Below are positions 20,255 to 33,200 of a DNA stretch of 64,000 bases, one piece after another. The position numbers were made by a program, and so were the translations under genes. The notes beneath the pieces were generated by a model. That model was not told where the DNA came from. It did no database searches and saw nothing but the letters and a program-made list of their open reading frames with translations. Each line of letters starts with the position of its first letter. Position 1 is the first letter of the stretch. The DNA is from Bugula neritina (Eukaryota; Bryozoa; Gymnolaemata; Cheilostomatida; Bugulidae), in the NCBI GenBank assembly GCA_964035545.1, contig OZ037773.1:7714751-7778750 (forward strand), read 5' to 3'.

Positions 20255-21184
20255 TGAGAAATATTTTATTAATAAGTATAATGTAGAAATAAATGTAAAT
20301 AAATGAAGAAACTTGCATGGCCTGTATATGAGCATGTAAACCCTTTTAAACAACACTTGCACCCTCCCCTGCTTAAACCAACAGCCATGCAAGTCTCTAT
20401 GCTAAATATTATGTGGAAAGTCACTACAAACACTTGTTCTTGGAAATCTGTAACATTCGGTAATCCCTGACAGCACTGGTCTTGTCAATCTCTACACCAC
20501 ATTGCCGACTATTAATATAAAAGGAGATCATGTCTACATCTGTGGAATAACAAAACATGTCTAGAGACACAGACCTAATAACCAGCAAGAGATTGAAAAC
20601 ACTATGTAGTAAATCAAACCTTGCTATTGTACATAACATGGCAACAGAACAGGGTTGTTAGAGCTAACCATGACAAAGGGTATTACCATTTGTAATTGAA
20701 GCAAGTTCATGTGTCCAGCTGACACTAGCTTGGTAGAGTCAGCAATGTAGAGTATCACATGATGCCGCTGACAAGGTAGTTCACCCCATAATATCAACTT
20801 GACATACAGAGAGTATGCAAGAAGACGGGGAGCAAGTGTCAGCATGTGATATTCATTGACTCTGAAATAGATGAAACATGAATTAATATGACATCCTAAC
20901 GCCGCAGTCCACAAAAAGTCATACATAATTTTAGAACAAATCTCAGCTGATATACAAGAGTCACAACTAATGAGTTTTATATATAACAGAAACCGACCAT
21001 TGTGTCATTATACTTAGCCATAGTAAGTGGAATAGTGAGTCCGGTATATTGCACATTCGCACACTCGGCGACTGAAATACAACCAACAGAGTTGTGTAAT
21101 ACTACATAGTATACAGATAGGTTAATTTTATGCGCATTTGAAATTCAAATAAAATAATAATACATGAGAAGGTAACTTTGAAGA

Positions 21185-21252
21185 CGTGTGAAATGCATAC
21201 TCTGATTGGACCAAACCCTCCCACAATTTTTTTGCAGAGTGCATTTCACACG
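21185..21252. repeat. Short inverted repeat
   Basis: cgtgtgaaatgcatactctg (21185-21204) is matched by cagagtgcatttcacacg (about 21235-21252) in inverse orientation, with only two extra bases in the left arm. The spacer of about 30 bases includes the CCAAT-like attgg. It could form a hairpin or be the ends of a tiny element. Confidence 0.75.
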
Positions 21253-21495
21253 AGTAAAAATGAGCTAACAGAATTGTCTATATGATTTAATTCAATACAG
21301 CATGTCACCATGATTGAATATTGAATAACCAGTGTTTCTCGACTGATAGTTAGAATGTTGCAATTTGCATGCAGTTATGGAATATAGGCTTCGACACGGA
21401 GATAAAATACCGACCATAAAATTAAATCAATATCCACATAGCCAACTGGGCACTTCTTCTGTACATAGTGCAGTCTATCGTGTCAGCTAAACCGG

Positions 21496-22263
21496 CTAAG
21501 CCCTCGAGTCATCATTACATTTATTACAGAACTCCATGGAAACAGAATCCTGAGTGACATGCAAGCAAACACCGGGCTGAATAGGAGTTGCATTTGCTCT
21601 ATTATAGTGATCAGTTCTTTTCAGCACTTTGCTGGGTATGACAGAGTTTGGAGAGTCGGATACTGATTGTGTACGTTTCAAACTTGATGGAGAAATGTTT
21701 TTTAAAAGTTTAGCTAGGGCGGTGTCATTAGCTATGACGCTTTTCAAGTACGCTATTTCTTCATGCAGTTCCATAATAGTTGAGTTAGCACGAGATAGTC
21801 CGGCAGTCAGCGACTGCTTCTCATGCTTCAGAGTGTCTATTTCTTTCTCTAGGTTACTGGTGTATTCTTTCTTCTTGCGGCGGTTCTCTCTCGCCAATAC
21901 AGCATTTTTTGACATTGGTCCGCACACAGAAAAACCACATTCGGGCTCAAGCTCAACATATTTGGGCACTTTTTCTACTGGGCTAATTTCGGGTTCTGGC
22001 TGTACTTTAGCAGTAGCCGCATAGTTGTGGTGCATGCCAACGAAAACATCTGAGTTTGTAATAGCCTTGGTGACATTTACACTTACAGTCGGAGTCTTCA
22101 TAGGCTGCTCAGACTGAGGCTGTAGCATCTCAACCTTTTCTTCGAACAGGTCTAAAATGTCAAGTGGTGAATTATTTCCGTCATTATTCAATGACTCAGG
22201 GAGGAGAGAGTTATAGTCTAGGATATCGGAGAGATCGCCTTCTGAACTTGGTGGGCTCCACAT
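21496..22263 (-). CDS. CREBZF: bZIP transcription factor of the CREBZF (Zhangfei) family
   Basis: One uninterrupted coding exon of 255 residues. An acidic N-terminus (about residues 8-45, with SPLDILDLFEEKVEML) looks like an activation region. The basic region at about 119-134 reads KNAVLARENRRKKKEY, followed by a leucine-zipper heptad stretch at about 137-180 ending AYLKSVIANDTALAKLL. The C-terminus GVCLHVTQDSVSMEFC (231-246) closely resembles the C-terminal motif of vertebrate CREBZF, which fixes the family. Known members bind HCF-1 through a D/E-H-x-Y motif and repress CREB3-type factors in the nucleus. At the matching place this protein has DHYN, which does not fit that motif, and another near-match reads HHNY (79-82 region). 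The start is the first in-frame ATG; an intron may lie in the 5' untranslated region. It is divergent to TDRD9, about 1.95 kb away. Confidence 0.88.
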   Translation of the reverse strand: MWSPPSSEGDLSDILDYNSLLPESLNNDGNNSPLDILDLFEEKVEMLQPQSEQPMKTPTVSVNVTKAITNSDVFVGMHHNYAATAKVQPEPEISPVEKVPKYVELEPECGFSVCGPMSKNAVLARENRRKKKEYTSNLEKEIDTLKHEKQSLTAGLSRANSTIMELHEEIAYLKSVIANDTALAKLLKNISPSSLKRTQSVSDSPNSVIPSKVLKRTDHYNRANATPIQPGVCLHVTQDSVSMEFCNKCNDDSRA

Positions 22264-22670
22264 GATTCACAATTGAGGAACAGGTAAAATCACTGCAGAT
22301 TGGAAATAGCTCTGTAGCCAAACTAAAAGCTGCTTGCTGCTGCTTTTGTATCAAGACTTGGTTACTTTGCCAACTAAAATAACAAAAATATGAAATTATA
22401 GTTATAGTTCATTTAAAACGGAGTTCCTGTTGCATCAGTTACCAATGATTTACTGTGAATATTGATAGAATAAAAAAACAGGATCTTGATTACCTATGAC
22501 TATAGTAATAGTAATTACAGTTAAAGTGACTTATACTTAATCTTATAGCTATACTTATACTATAGCCTATAGCCATAGGGCTAGGCAATGAATATAATAC
22601 TAATATTTACTAACACTTGAAGTATAGTAACTATTAGTATTACTACTAGCAAATGTAATAGACTAATACT

Positions 22671-22723
22671 AATACTAATAGTAATACTACTACTACTAAG
22701 TAAGTAGTAATACTATTAGTATT
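22671..22723. repeat. Near-perfect palindrome of ACT/AGT words
   Basis: The arm aatactaatagtaatactact (22671-22691) pairs with agtagtaatactattagtatt (22703-22723), with one or two mismatches and an 11-base loop. Confidence 0.75.
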
Positions 22724-23158
22724 ATTGTATTAATATTCAATAGTAAAACTAAAACTAAAAGTAAAACTATAAGTAAAAATGATACCAAGTCCAATGGCAA
22801 TAGCAACTAGTAATACTAATTGGAAATCAAAATGCAATTCATAATGTTAATGATCATTATATTCATTAAATTAAACCATTGTCAAACTCAACAGTCAAAC
22901 TCAATGTGAATGTGAATGTCATTGTCACTGATAGTGATAGCCATAGTCAGTATCATAGTGATTGTGATTTTTCAAATTGTTTAATCGTACCAATTTCAAT
23001 ACTTACTAAGGAAGAAACAACTGCGGATAAATGCTTGATCCTGAGATTATAATAAGCTAGGAAGAAAATAAAGCCACCACAAGGAACTTCTGTGAGGAAA
23101 ATAAATGCTGATTAGTCAGCAAAACTCTAACTGATTCGATTACGCCTCTAAACAATTT

Positions 23159-23169
23159 AAGATGGCGGC
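23159..23169 (+). promoter_or_regulatory. YY1-type motif
   Basis: AAGATGGCGGC fits the YY1 consensus, often placed at transcription starts of animal housekeeping genes. It lies 1.05 kb before the TDRD9 ATG and 0.9 kb from the CREBZF ATG, in an otherwise AT-rich area. Confidence 0.35.
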
Positions 23170-24210
23170 AATCGTTTTCTTTCGTTTGAGTTAGAATTGT
23201 CACTCTAGACAAAACTCGGAAATATGATGTTAAAAAGTAACAGCTATAACCGTTTTACGATATTCCTTTCTTTCTCGACTTACCTTTAACCTTTCGTCAG
23301 AGGTATGACAACTCTACAAATAATTGCCTCTTCGTGATTACGGATTAGCTGCTGATTAGACTAGCTGCGAGTCCGAAAGAGTTAGGTACATTATGATTAT
23401 GATTGTGAAATTATTATAATTGTTGTTGTTGTGTTTGTAAAAGCCATAATAACTTACATTTACTTTTCTCACTTATTTTTTTAGCTATTAGTACCAATAG
23501 TTATACTTATACTACACCAAAAGATTGAGTATATATAGTTTTGCTATAAATATTAAATTTTAATTTAATTGAAATAAAAATTTAATTCGATCACGATGCG
23601 ATTATCAAATTGATCATTAAAAATCGTTGACAATAAGTTTAATTAGTAAGTTACTAATAAACTAATAGTAGTTGTCGTAGTTGAGACAGAGTGGTTTACT
23701 AATTCAAGTCGACTTTATCAACTGTCACACTCAAATTAAAACTGATCAATTCAAATTCAAAAACAAAGTCAAATGTAATTCGAATTGTATGTCAGTGTTA
23801 TTCAAACCTGTACTAAGATTTAGATTCTCATGTTTAAAGTGACTTTTATACTGAATCTGCAAGTCTTCTTTTAATAATATTTACTATTACTGTGATGTTT
23901 GCCCTAATGTTAGTGTTTGATGTTTATAATTACTGCATTGATGCTGGATGATATAATTTTACATGTGGCTTATCAGTTTAATTGAGCAATAACAAAATTA
24001 TTAATTAATTTAAAATGGAAACATATAAACCAATAAACCATATTTTATTATTCTTATTAGTGTAATTACTGCTTTTGGATTACAATTAATATTAATGATG
24101 CTGGTAGTTGCAGTATGATTCATAGTGCTGGTCAATAAAATTCATGTGTCTATACACTAAAATTAACTAAGCTGTCTTAGCAATCATAATTTAATTATAG
24201 TTACAGAAAA

Positions 24211-27200
24211 ATGCCACGACGGCCATTAGTAGGGGCAGCCACCCTAGAAGATATAGATAACTTTTTCTCTCTCAACCCTACAAAGAAAGCTCCTACTACC
24301 TCTTCACAACCTAAAGTAAATCACTCTAGAAATAAAATTCGGGGTCGAATGATTGATGAACATGGAAACCCCATAACCATGGAATACTGCATGAACACTC
24401 AACTCGAAGATAATAAACCCAGCTACCAACGGTTAGTTGACAACAAAATATATTATCTTCTGTAGCCTCGCCATATGTGGTCTTAGCCATATGTAGTGAT
24501 TAAAGCCCCAGTAAAACAACATTAATTAGTAACCCCTGCATCTATGTTCTAGATTCTAGTGTAAGCTGAAGAAAGTGTTTTGGCAGTTGCTATAGCAACC
24601 TGTTGCTATGTTTACTTGTACAACTCAATGTTACTCTCTGATACCTTACAGAGAAGTGGAAGAGTACGGGAGTGGTAAAGCGTATGTTACAGCATTCAAG
24701 GAGCAACGGCCGGCCCACTCACTTGCTGCTGGTTTAGGAAATATGGTGAATATATATTCTTGACCAGTATATTATGTTGTTTATTGCTGACCAAGTTGAA
24801 CAGCCTAACTGGCCAATGGGGTCGTGAGGCTCGTGACCTTCAGCTTATGTACCTATCAATGCGGTGCTGTGTCTGTTCAGTTTGCTTTAGAGAATTAGAA
24901 TATGTTTCTATCTCAAAAGTTGAAAACAGTGGATTTTTATTGAAAATTTGCATTAAAGACATGGCACGCAACATGATGATATTACTATAAATGTGTTAAG
25001 TTCTTTATGCAGAAATGGAACATGCAGAACATTGATTAAAGGCTTTCTCTCAATTAATATTGCAAAGAATTTGAATCTACTTTAACCAGCTTATAATACA
25101 TCAGCTTTACATCTGAACCATAAACTTGAAAATATGTATCTGTTTTTGTATAGAAAAGGCCCAAATTGTTTGCTAAAATTTCTAGGCTTTTGTAGAGTTT
25201 TAATTGTGAGATATATTTTTATAACAAAATGCAAGTTACTGGAATTATCTTCTTATTCAAATTTCTTGCTCCATGAAAAAAATAGAGCTAAGCTGTTTAG
25301 TTTATCAGTCTCATATACATCTATTATTAGAGTATAGATGATACAGCTACAGTCTCACTACATCTATTATTAGAGTATGAATGACACAGCCACAGTTTTA
25401 CTACATCTATTATTAGAGTATGAATGACACAGCTACAGTAGACCAACTTGAAACCAGAAGTATGACTGGCTCCACGGTATCCTTCCACGTCGGACACATG
25501 TTCAACGCTCACACACAGCGAGATGCTAAAGTTGCATACACTGGATATAGACAAGGTTTCTACAATGAGAAATTACCCATCACCATCCACAAAGATAGGG
25601 TAAGTTCCTTGAATACCCTCTGTGGAGCAATAATTTTTGTTTGGAAACTCAGGTATTATTGGCAGAGCAGTTTGCGTAGTTATTTTTGCTATTTGGGTGG
25701 CGGCTGTTCATTTAGTATTATAGTGAATGGTGTTGCTTGCTATTCATTGCAGATAGTGAGCACTATTGAGTCTACGCAGTGTACCATTATACAAGGCATG
25801 ACAGGATGTGGGAAGACAACTCAGGTTCCTCAGTATATTCTTGACGAGTGCGCCAGGACGAGTCGTAGGTGTAGGGTTGCCGTTACCCAGCCACGTAGAA
25901 TAGCGGCCATCAGTATTGCCAGAAGAGTGTGTGCTGAGAGAGGATGGAGTGAAGGAAGTTACTGCGGGTATCAGGTGGCTCGCGACTCCAAAGTTGACCT
26001 TGAGCGGACCAACATTGTGTACATGACTACTGGAATTCTTCTCCAGCTTCTTATCAATGATAAAAACTTGGACGCTTTCACTCACATTATTTTAGATGAG
26101 GTAGGTCTGCTACTGCCATGCCACTCAATACTTCTACTGTTGTATCTGTACAGGTAGACTTAGTTCTCAATAGCTTAGACTGTGGAGTATAGTTTGGATT
26201 TTTAAACAGCAATATTGCTGTGTTTTCAGCTCACACTATTCCTTTCTTGGAGTTATCCTTCATTATCAACTTGAGTTTGGAATTCCCATTACAGGTCCAC
26301 GAAAGAGACCAGGACACAGATCTGGCTTTGCTTATAATCAAGAAGTTCATTCACTCAGTTTCTCCAAATGTCAAGGTCGTTCTTATGTCGGCCACGTTTG
26401 ATTGCCAGGTGTTCTCTGAGTATTTTGCCACTGCAGTTAGGGGGGAAATGCAGAATGCCCCCATAATTGATGTTGAAGGCAAAATTCATGATGTGAAGCA
26501 GTTTTATTGGTCAGATTCTCCTTTGCGCCAAATGGTTTCGGTATGTAGGCTATGATATTACTAGTAAGTTGGCAACGCTGTATAATATAATCCATATTTT
26601 TGAAAATACGGTTTTGCTTTCATTGTAATTTAATAAACGTGCTGTTTTTAAATTTTAATATTTCCTTTATTATTAAAGTTATAGATTTTAACCATTAAAT
26701 TTTGCTCATGCAGTTTTAAATATGACTAGTACTTTAACGCAGGCAGTAAATACTAAACAGTAGCTAGCTATAGAAAACCCTTAAATATCTTTAATTCAGT
26801 ATTGTTCTCAGACCATATTGTGCCCACAACTCCAAGGGAGTAATTGTAACGCATTATGCTATAGTGAAACCCCATTTCTCACTACCCTAGTAAAGCATAT
26901 AATTGATTGAAATGGTTTAGCTAATTTTAATATTATCATTGTGATAAATTGCCAACTAGTAGTTTTATTTAACATGACTAGATAGTTGTGTTTAGTATGA
27001 GATGGGAGGACAACTCTACTGTCTGTAGTTTTTCTCCAACTCTGCCACTCCTACTAACCACTCCTATGTGTGCCACCATGGTAGTTGTAATTAGTATGAT
27101 GTGGAAAGACAACTCCTATACGGCGTACTGTGGTAGTTTTTTTTATAAAGACAACTCCAATATGTACTACTCTGTAGATGCCACGGTTTGATGATTACAC

Positions 27201-30200
27201 ACCCACAGTATTCCCGGAGGCCATGTCTTTGACAGTCAAGCTTCTAGCCGAGTTTGATAAGATGGAAGCCACGGAGCAGGGGCGGGAAATAGCAGCTGGT
27301 AAACCAGTTTCCAGAGGGACGGTGCTCATTTTCCTTCCAGGTTTGTCGGGCGTTTCAAAGTGTAGAACTAAAGCTAGCATATGCTCTAAGTTTTCAACTT
27401 ATTTGTGAAACCTGGTATGCCTTAGCTAATTGGCCTTTTCCACTTGGTCGTTGCCAATTGTTTGATTTGCACGCAGGTCTTGCTGAGATACAGGACCTCT
27501 CAACTCTGATTGAGAGAGATGGAAATCTTCGTAACAGGAAACTGGCGGTTCTTCCTCTCCACTCGTCTATTACTCTAGAGGAACAGGGCAAGGTGTTCGA
27601 TAAACCTCACCAACTCTATAGGAAGGTTATTCTTTCTACAAACATAGCTGAGAGCTCCATCACTGTTCCTGATATTAAATATGGTAGGTTATCTCCCCCT
27701 CTCTCTCCCCCTTCCCCTCTCTCCCTAATGACATAGGAGTGTATAATATTTATATTTACATCTAAGGCTGTTTAAGTTTGAGTTTATGAGGTGAATTGAA
27801 CAATTTCACTTTCAAGTTTCTTCTTGCTATGCGACTTACTTCCTTTCTTATTAGTCGCTGTACCTTTAAGTTCATGGTGTTAGTGTTTCATATTGTTTAC
27901 TCTTCACTCTGCCCCCCCCCCCCTTTCTCTCATGATGTTAGACTGTGGGCCTATGTTTCTGGTACCTTGCCATTAGCCCCTGGTCCTTCTACATCATCTG
28001 GCTTCTCTGTTAGAGCTCCCTGTTATCCCCCACCATCTTTTACTGGTACACACTGTTAACTCTCCACTACACAATACTACCTCCTAGCACACGTTAGTAA
28101 ACATTTTTTATACCTGACACTCTTACCCTAATTCACTTTAACTTACTCTAGCTCACTCTTAGTCGTTACTACTCACTTACATACCTGCACTCAGTACTCT
28201 TCAGCTACACACTACTGTTAACTGTGACTCACAACTACTCACTCCTACTCATAACTACACAGTAGCACACACTATTACAGCTACACTATCCACTGATAAC
28301 TATCAATGAGTCGCACTCACTAGTAGCTCATCTACTGGTCACTCTGTGTTTGTAGTTATTGACTTCTGTCTGACCAAGTGTCTACAGACAGACCGGGACA
28401 CCAACATGACGTGCCTCAAGCTGGAGTGGGCAAGTAAAGCCAACTGTAAGCAGAGAATGGGGCGTGCGGGTCGCGTCTCCAACGGCCAGGTGTACAGACT
28501 AGTTCAGAAGAATTTCTATGAGCACTCGCTGGACGAGTACGGTCTGCCAGAGATGAGCAGGTGCCCTCTCACTCAGCTGGTGAGTGTGGAGTACTGTTAC
28601 TGTGTATACTCTTTGTCTATATTATATATACTCTCTATATTGTAATATACTCTCTGTCTATATTATAGATTTTAAAAGTGAAAAAACTTGGGCAGGAAGA
28701 GCCGAGGTATATCCTAGCCTCAGCTCTAGATCCGCCTCACATGAGTGAGATTGGGAAGTCAGTACTACTACTGAAAGAGGCCGGGGCTCTGGCAGATCCC
28801 AAGACTCCCAGTCTATATAATCCGTTTGACGGGCAGCTGACGTTCCTGGGTGAAGTGTTAGCCTCACTTCCTCTCAATATTGAGTTAGGCAAGGTAGGGC
28901 GTCTCCATGCTGTCCCTATGTTAACTCTGGTGGCTGGTTTGGGGCTTGTGTTGTTGACTTTCTTTTTTCTCAGAGACAACTACCATCTGACTTAAAACCT
29001 GTGTGTTGCTTCATCGCTTATGAGTCAATGGTTGTTTCATTACCTTTCGCTAACTTAAGGTTTTTTGTTACAGTTGTTGGTGTTTGGCTACATGTTGGGG
29101 TTGCTGCCAGAGTGTCTCATTATTGCTGCTTCCATGCACACCAGATCCATATTCCAGCAGCCTTTCAGGAGAAGAGTTGAGGCATTCAAACACAAGCTCA
29201 AGTGGGACAGAGGAATGCACAGCGACTCTCTAGCCACTGTCAACGCTTATAAAGTAAGTTCACAGCGTCTTAGTACCTACTTTCAATGTACATGAAGTGA
29301 GTTCACAGTGCATTTGTGTTGATAAATACATGATGTTCAAATGCTTTGTGACCCCAGGAATGGGATAGACTGAGGGAGCAGGAATACTTCATGAGAGCTC
29401 CGAATGCTGAGGCTAAATGGTGTCACGACAACTTCCTGCAGAAGAAGACGTTACACGAGGTGCACGAAGTGATACAAGACTTGGCGCGCAGGCTGGAAGA
29501 GCATGGCATTAAACCTCCACATAGCAGGGCCTCTCAACGTGCTGACACAGATGTTGCTGAGGAACAGTTATTACTCAAGGTGTGGTAGTAGTCAGTATAC
29601 TAGTAGTCAGTATACTAGTAGTTAGTGTACTAGTAGTCAGTATGCTAGTAGTTAGTATACTAGTAGTTAGTGTACTAGTAGTCAGTATACTAGTAGTTAG
29701 TATACTAGTAGTCAGTATACTAGTAGTCAGTATACTAGTAGTTAGTATACTAGTAGTTAGTATACTAGTAGTCAGTGTACTAGTAGTCAGTGTACTAGTA
29801 GTCAGTATACTAGTAGTTAGTATACTAGTAGTCAGTATACTAGTAGTCAGTGTACTAGTAGTCAGTGTACTAGTAACTGTCTCTTGCAGGTTGCCCTCTC
29901 CTGCGCCTTCTATCCACACTACTTCGGTCAGATGAAACCTGATCAGCAGAATGCCATGAGGCAGCTATCCGGAAAGTCTCCCCTCAACACCGTCTACATG
30001 ACTGGTCTTCCCAACAACCAGGGCATTCTCTATAAAAGGCAAATCGAGAAACTCATAGCTGAGCAAATACCCGGATGTAAAGTTCACTCTAGTTTTGAGA
30101 ATACAAGGTGCAGTTCTTAGGCTAAACGTGACGATTTTATTACAATAATTTAGTCAATAAATTCGTTTAACCTATGTCATCAAAATATTTACAGTTATCA

Positions 30201-33200
30201 TAATATATAAGATAACTTTTGGTGGCTTTTCATGGATTGAAACGTCTCTGAATTGCTTATGTAAGTGCAATTCATGGGCTGAAATATTGTATGTCAGACT
30301 TAGTCATTTGAAATACTTGAGGAGTTTACCAGCTTCAGAAACTTTACTCAGTATGAAGTACTATTAGGCTAAAGTAGTTTTATGTAGTGTAATTTACTAT
30401 CTTGCGTGTGGTACATATATTTGTATATCATTACATTACATGTAGTCATATTATACTTGTACACCGTTATATTACTTGTAGACTTTGTATATCAGTATAT
30501 CACATATAGTTATGTATATCATACGTATACAGGTGCTACTTAGAGTTTGACCACGCCCCAGGTGACTGTGGTGTGATACCTAATGCCATGTACATAGCCC
30601 TGCGAATGTCACATATGAAAGATCGGTTGGAACTCAATCTATTTGAAGACAGCGAGGCTTTCGATCTCATGCAGAGGATTCTGCAGAAACAAGAGAAAAA
30701 TGCTCATGAGAAGAAAATTCTAAATACAAACAGGTTTTAGTATACATGTATACCACCTATTTTATGTTAGAGTTAAACACTGTGTGCGGTAGAGCTCGAT
30801 GTGGTTCAGTGTAGTGTGATATTGAATTTATTGATCATTATTAAGTTATTTTAGTGAACGTATGTGCGCGCACACACACGCGCACACACACTCGCGCACA
30901 CTCACACGCACACACACACACACACAGTAACAGCAACAGCAAATGACACAACCATAGTCATCACTAAAACTCCATTAACAGATTTTACTAATTGTTAGAG
31001 CCTGTGAACCACACTCTAGTTCCAGTATTCTTTATTTATTTACGTCTCTAACTCTGCCAGCTGAAATAAGAGTATGTTATTGAAGCTGCATACACACACG
31101 GCTGTATATGAAACTAGTGAGCAGCATCATTCTGATGAGTCATGCTATGCTAATTTATTCTTCTTGCTCGTAGGATGTTCTTGGAGACTGGAGATAGTCG
31201 GAACTCTATGGTGCCCAAGAAGTCACTGCCCGGTGATATGATGACGTGCATCCAGCTTTTCGTTGTTCATGTGAGTATCTCTTCAGATATATCTCTTCTG
31301 TTTGCATTTTGTATTAGGCGCCGCAGAGTTTATTTCTAATTTTTTTTCATAAGAGTTGTCTAAACCTGTTTGGGTAACCTGACAGTACTACATCTATGAG
31401 AAGGTAACTGTTTCTAACTGCTCTCAGGTGGAAGAATGTGGCCACTTCTGGGCTCACGAGTGTGACGAGCAACAGATGAAGAACTTACACGATCTCCAAT
31501 CAGAAATCAACAAACCGAGTAACCTACAGATGGCAGCGGTGAGTTGTACTTACTCTGCCTTTACTCTATACTTACTCTGTACTCTGTACTTACTCTATAC
31601 TCTGTACTCTGTACTTACTCTGTACTTACTCTGTACTCTGTACTTACTTTATACTCTGTACTTACTCTGTCTTTACTCTATACTTACTCTGTACTCTGTA
31701 CTTACTTTATACTCTGTACTTACTCTGTACTCTATACTGTATACTCTGTACTCTGTACTTACTTTATACTCTGTACTTACTCTGTACTTACTCTGTACTC
31801 TGTACTTACTCTGTACTCTATACTGTATACTCTGTACTCTGTACTTACTCTATACTGTGTACTCTGTACTCTGTACTTACTCTATACTGTGTACTCTGTA
31901 CTTACTTTATACTCTGTACTTACTCTGTACTCTGTACTTACTCTATACTCTGTACTTACTCTTCACTCAGTACTTACCTGCACTCACAGCTAACATTTAC
32001 AGTAAACACTTCCCATGTACTAGTTTGTATAGAAGCAGTACCATTGTGCCATTTTATGAAATTATAATGAAACCACACCTCAAAGTTTCACTATTGATGA
32101 CGGAGCTTTGCTGAAAGTCTTGTCATTTAGAAAATGCATATTGGTCATTTTACTTAATTTAGTACACACTGGATATCTTCAGTTTTTGGCTACTTTTCAC
32201 AATTTAGCTGGTAATGAACATGGTTTTTTGACAAAAACTAGTAAAACATCAATAAATACACCTAAATAATCAAAGTTCTTTTTAATTTTGCTTCATTTCC
32301 CATGTTTTTCCCTAATTATTCAGCTAGTTTTGGTTACGGACCTTACGGTTTTTTCGTAACGGTCGCACATATAGAATATTAAGTGCATATGACAATGACC
32401 TGTGTTTTAATGTTGGGGAATCCCCTCCCAGCCTTTTCTGTTATGCGTAGTTAAGACCAGCACATAAAAATACCATGTATAGTAAACTTCAATTGATTTT
32501 GAGCAAACTTTAATGTTAGGTCATAAGTTGCTGGTGTGTACTAAATGAAGTAAACTGACTCATAATATAGTAACATATTTTACTCTATTGCAGATCCTCA
32601 CTTTGTGAGAATTCTGTATCAGCAGCAGCCTCGTTAATGATTAATTCAATTTTTCTACTTCCAAGTGTAGTTGTGACTCTCTATTGTTGAACGTTTCTGC
32701 TATATTTTTACTCCAGCACACTATATAATAAAGTGGGTTGTAATTGCAGCCAATAATGAACCCTGTTGCGGGCAGCCTATGTATAGCCCCGTACGAAGGA
32801 CAATATTTCAGGGCTAAGATCGCAGCAGTTAGAGGCAACGAAGCTCAAGTGTACTTTGTCGACTATGGGAACTCGGAGGTCGTGAACTTTGGTGTGATTA
32901 GACAGCTGCTGCCTTGTTTCAAAGCACTGGAGTTTCAGGTACTCGGTGAAATATATTCAATATGTGATGTGGTACGTCATTACCATTCAACTTGCAGTTT
33001 GGGAAATCAGTTTCGTTCAACATGTTATTGATAAGTCATTTTTTTTAAATACTCCTACACTGTATACACTGTAAATAGTAAATTATTTTTGTTCAAATAT
33101 ATGATTCGGTGAATTTTTTGTTCAATATTTAATTTGGTAAGTTATTTTTGTTGAATATGTAATTTAGTGCGTCATTGTTTTAAATATGTGAATTGGTGAA

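Larger units (their letters stand above)
19812..21495. other. LHFPL2-like 3' region and CREBZF 3' region
   Basis: On the plus strand an AATAAA at 20249-20254 probably ends the LHFPL2-like transcript. The right half must contain the 3' untranslated region of the minus-strand bZIP gene. An unexplained minus-strand open stretch at 20423-20861 is discussed in the findings, as is an inverted repeat at 21185-21252. Confidence 0.5.
22264..24210. other. Divergent intergenic region CREBZF / TDRD9
   Basis: Holds the 5' flanks of both genes. A dense patch of ACT/AGT trinucleotide-like and palindromic repeats covers about 22495-22990. The remaining AT-rich sequence shows no exon. An AAGATGGCGGC motif at 23159-23169 matches the YY1 site common in animal promoters. 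An acceptor (ttacag) lies just before the TDRD9 start, so its 5' untranslated region is spliced. Confidence 0.55.

Noticed and set aside
29575-29935. Open frames on both strands over the 15-bp repeat
   Set aside because: The unit is a multiple of three without stops; it lies in TDRD9 intron 11 between good splice sites.
31544-32114. Tyr/Leu/Ser open frames extending exon 15 of TDRD9
   Set aside because: A consensus donor (gtgagt) ends the exon and the next exon continues the Tudor domain in frame.
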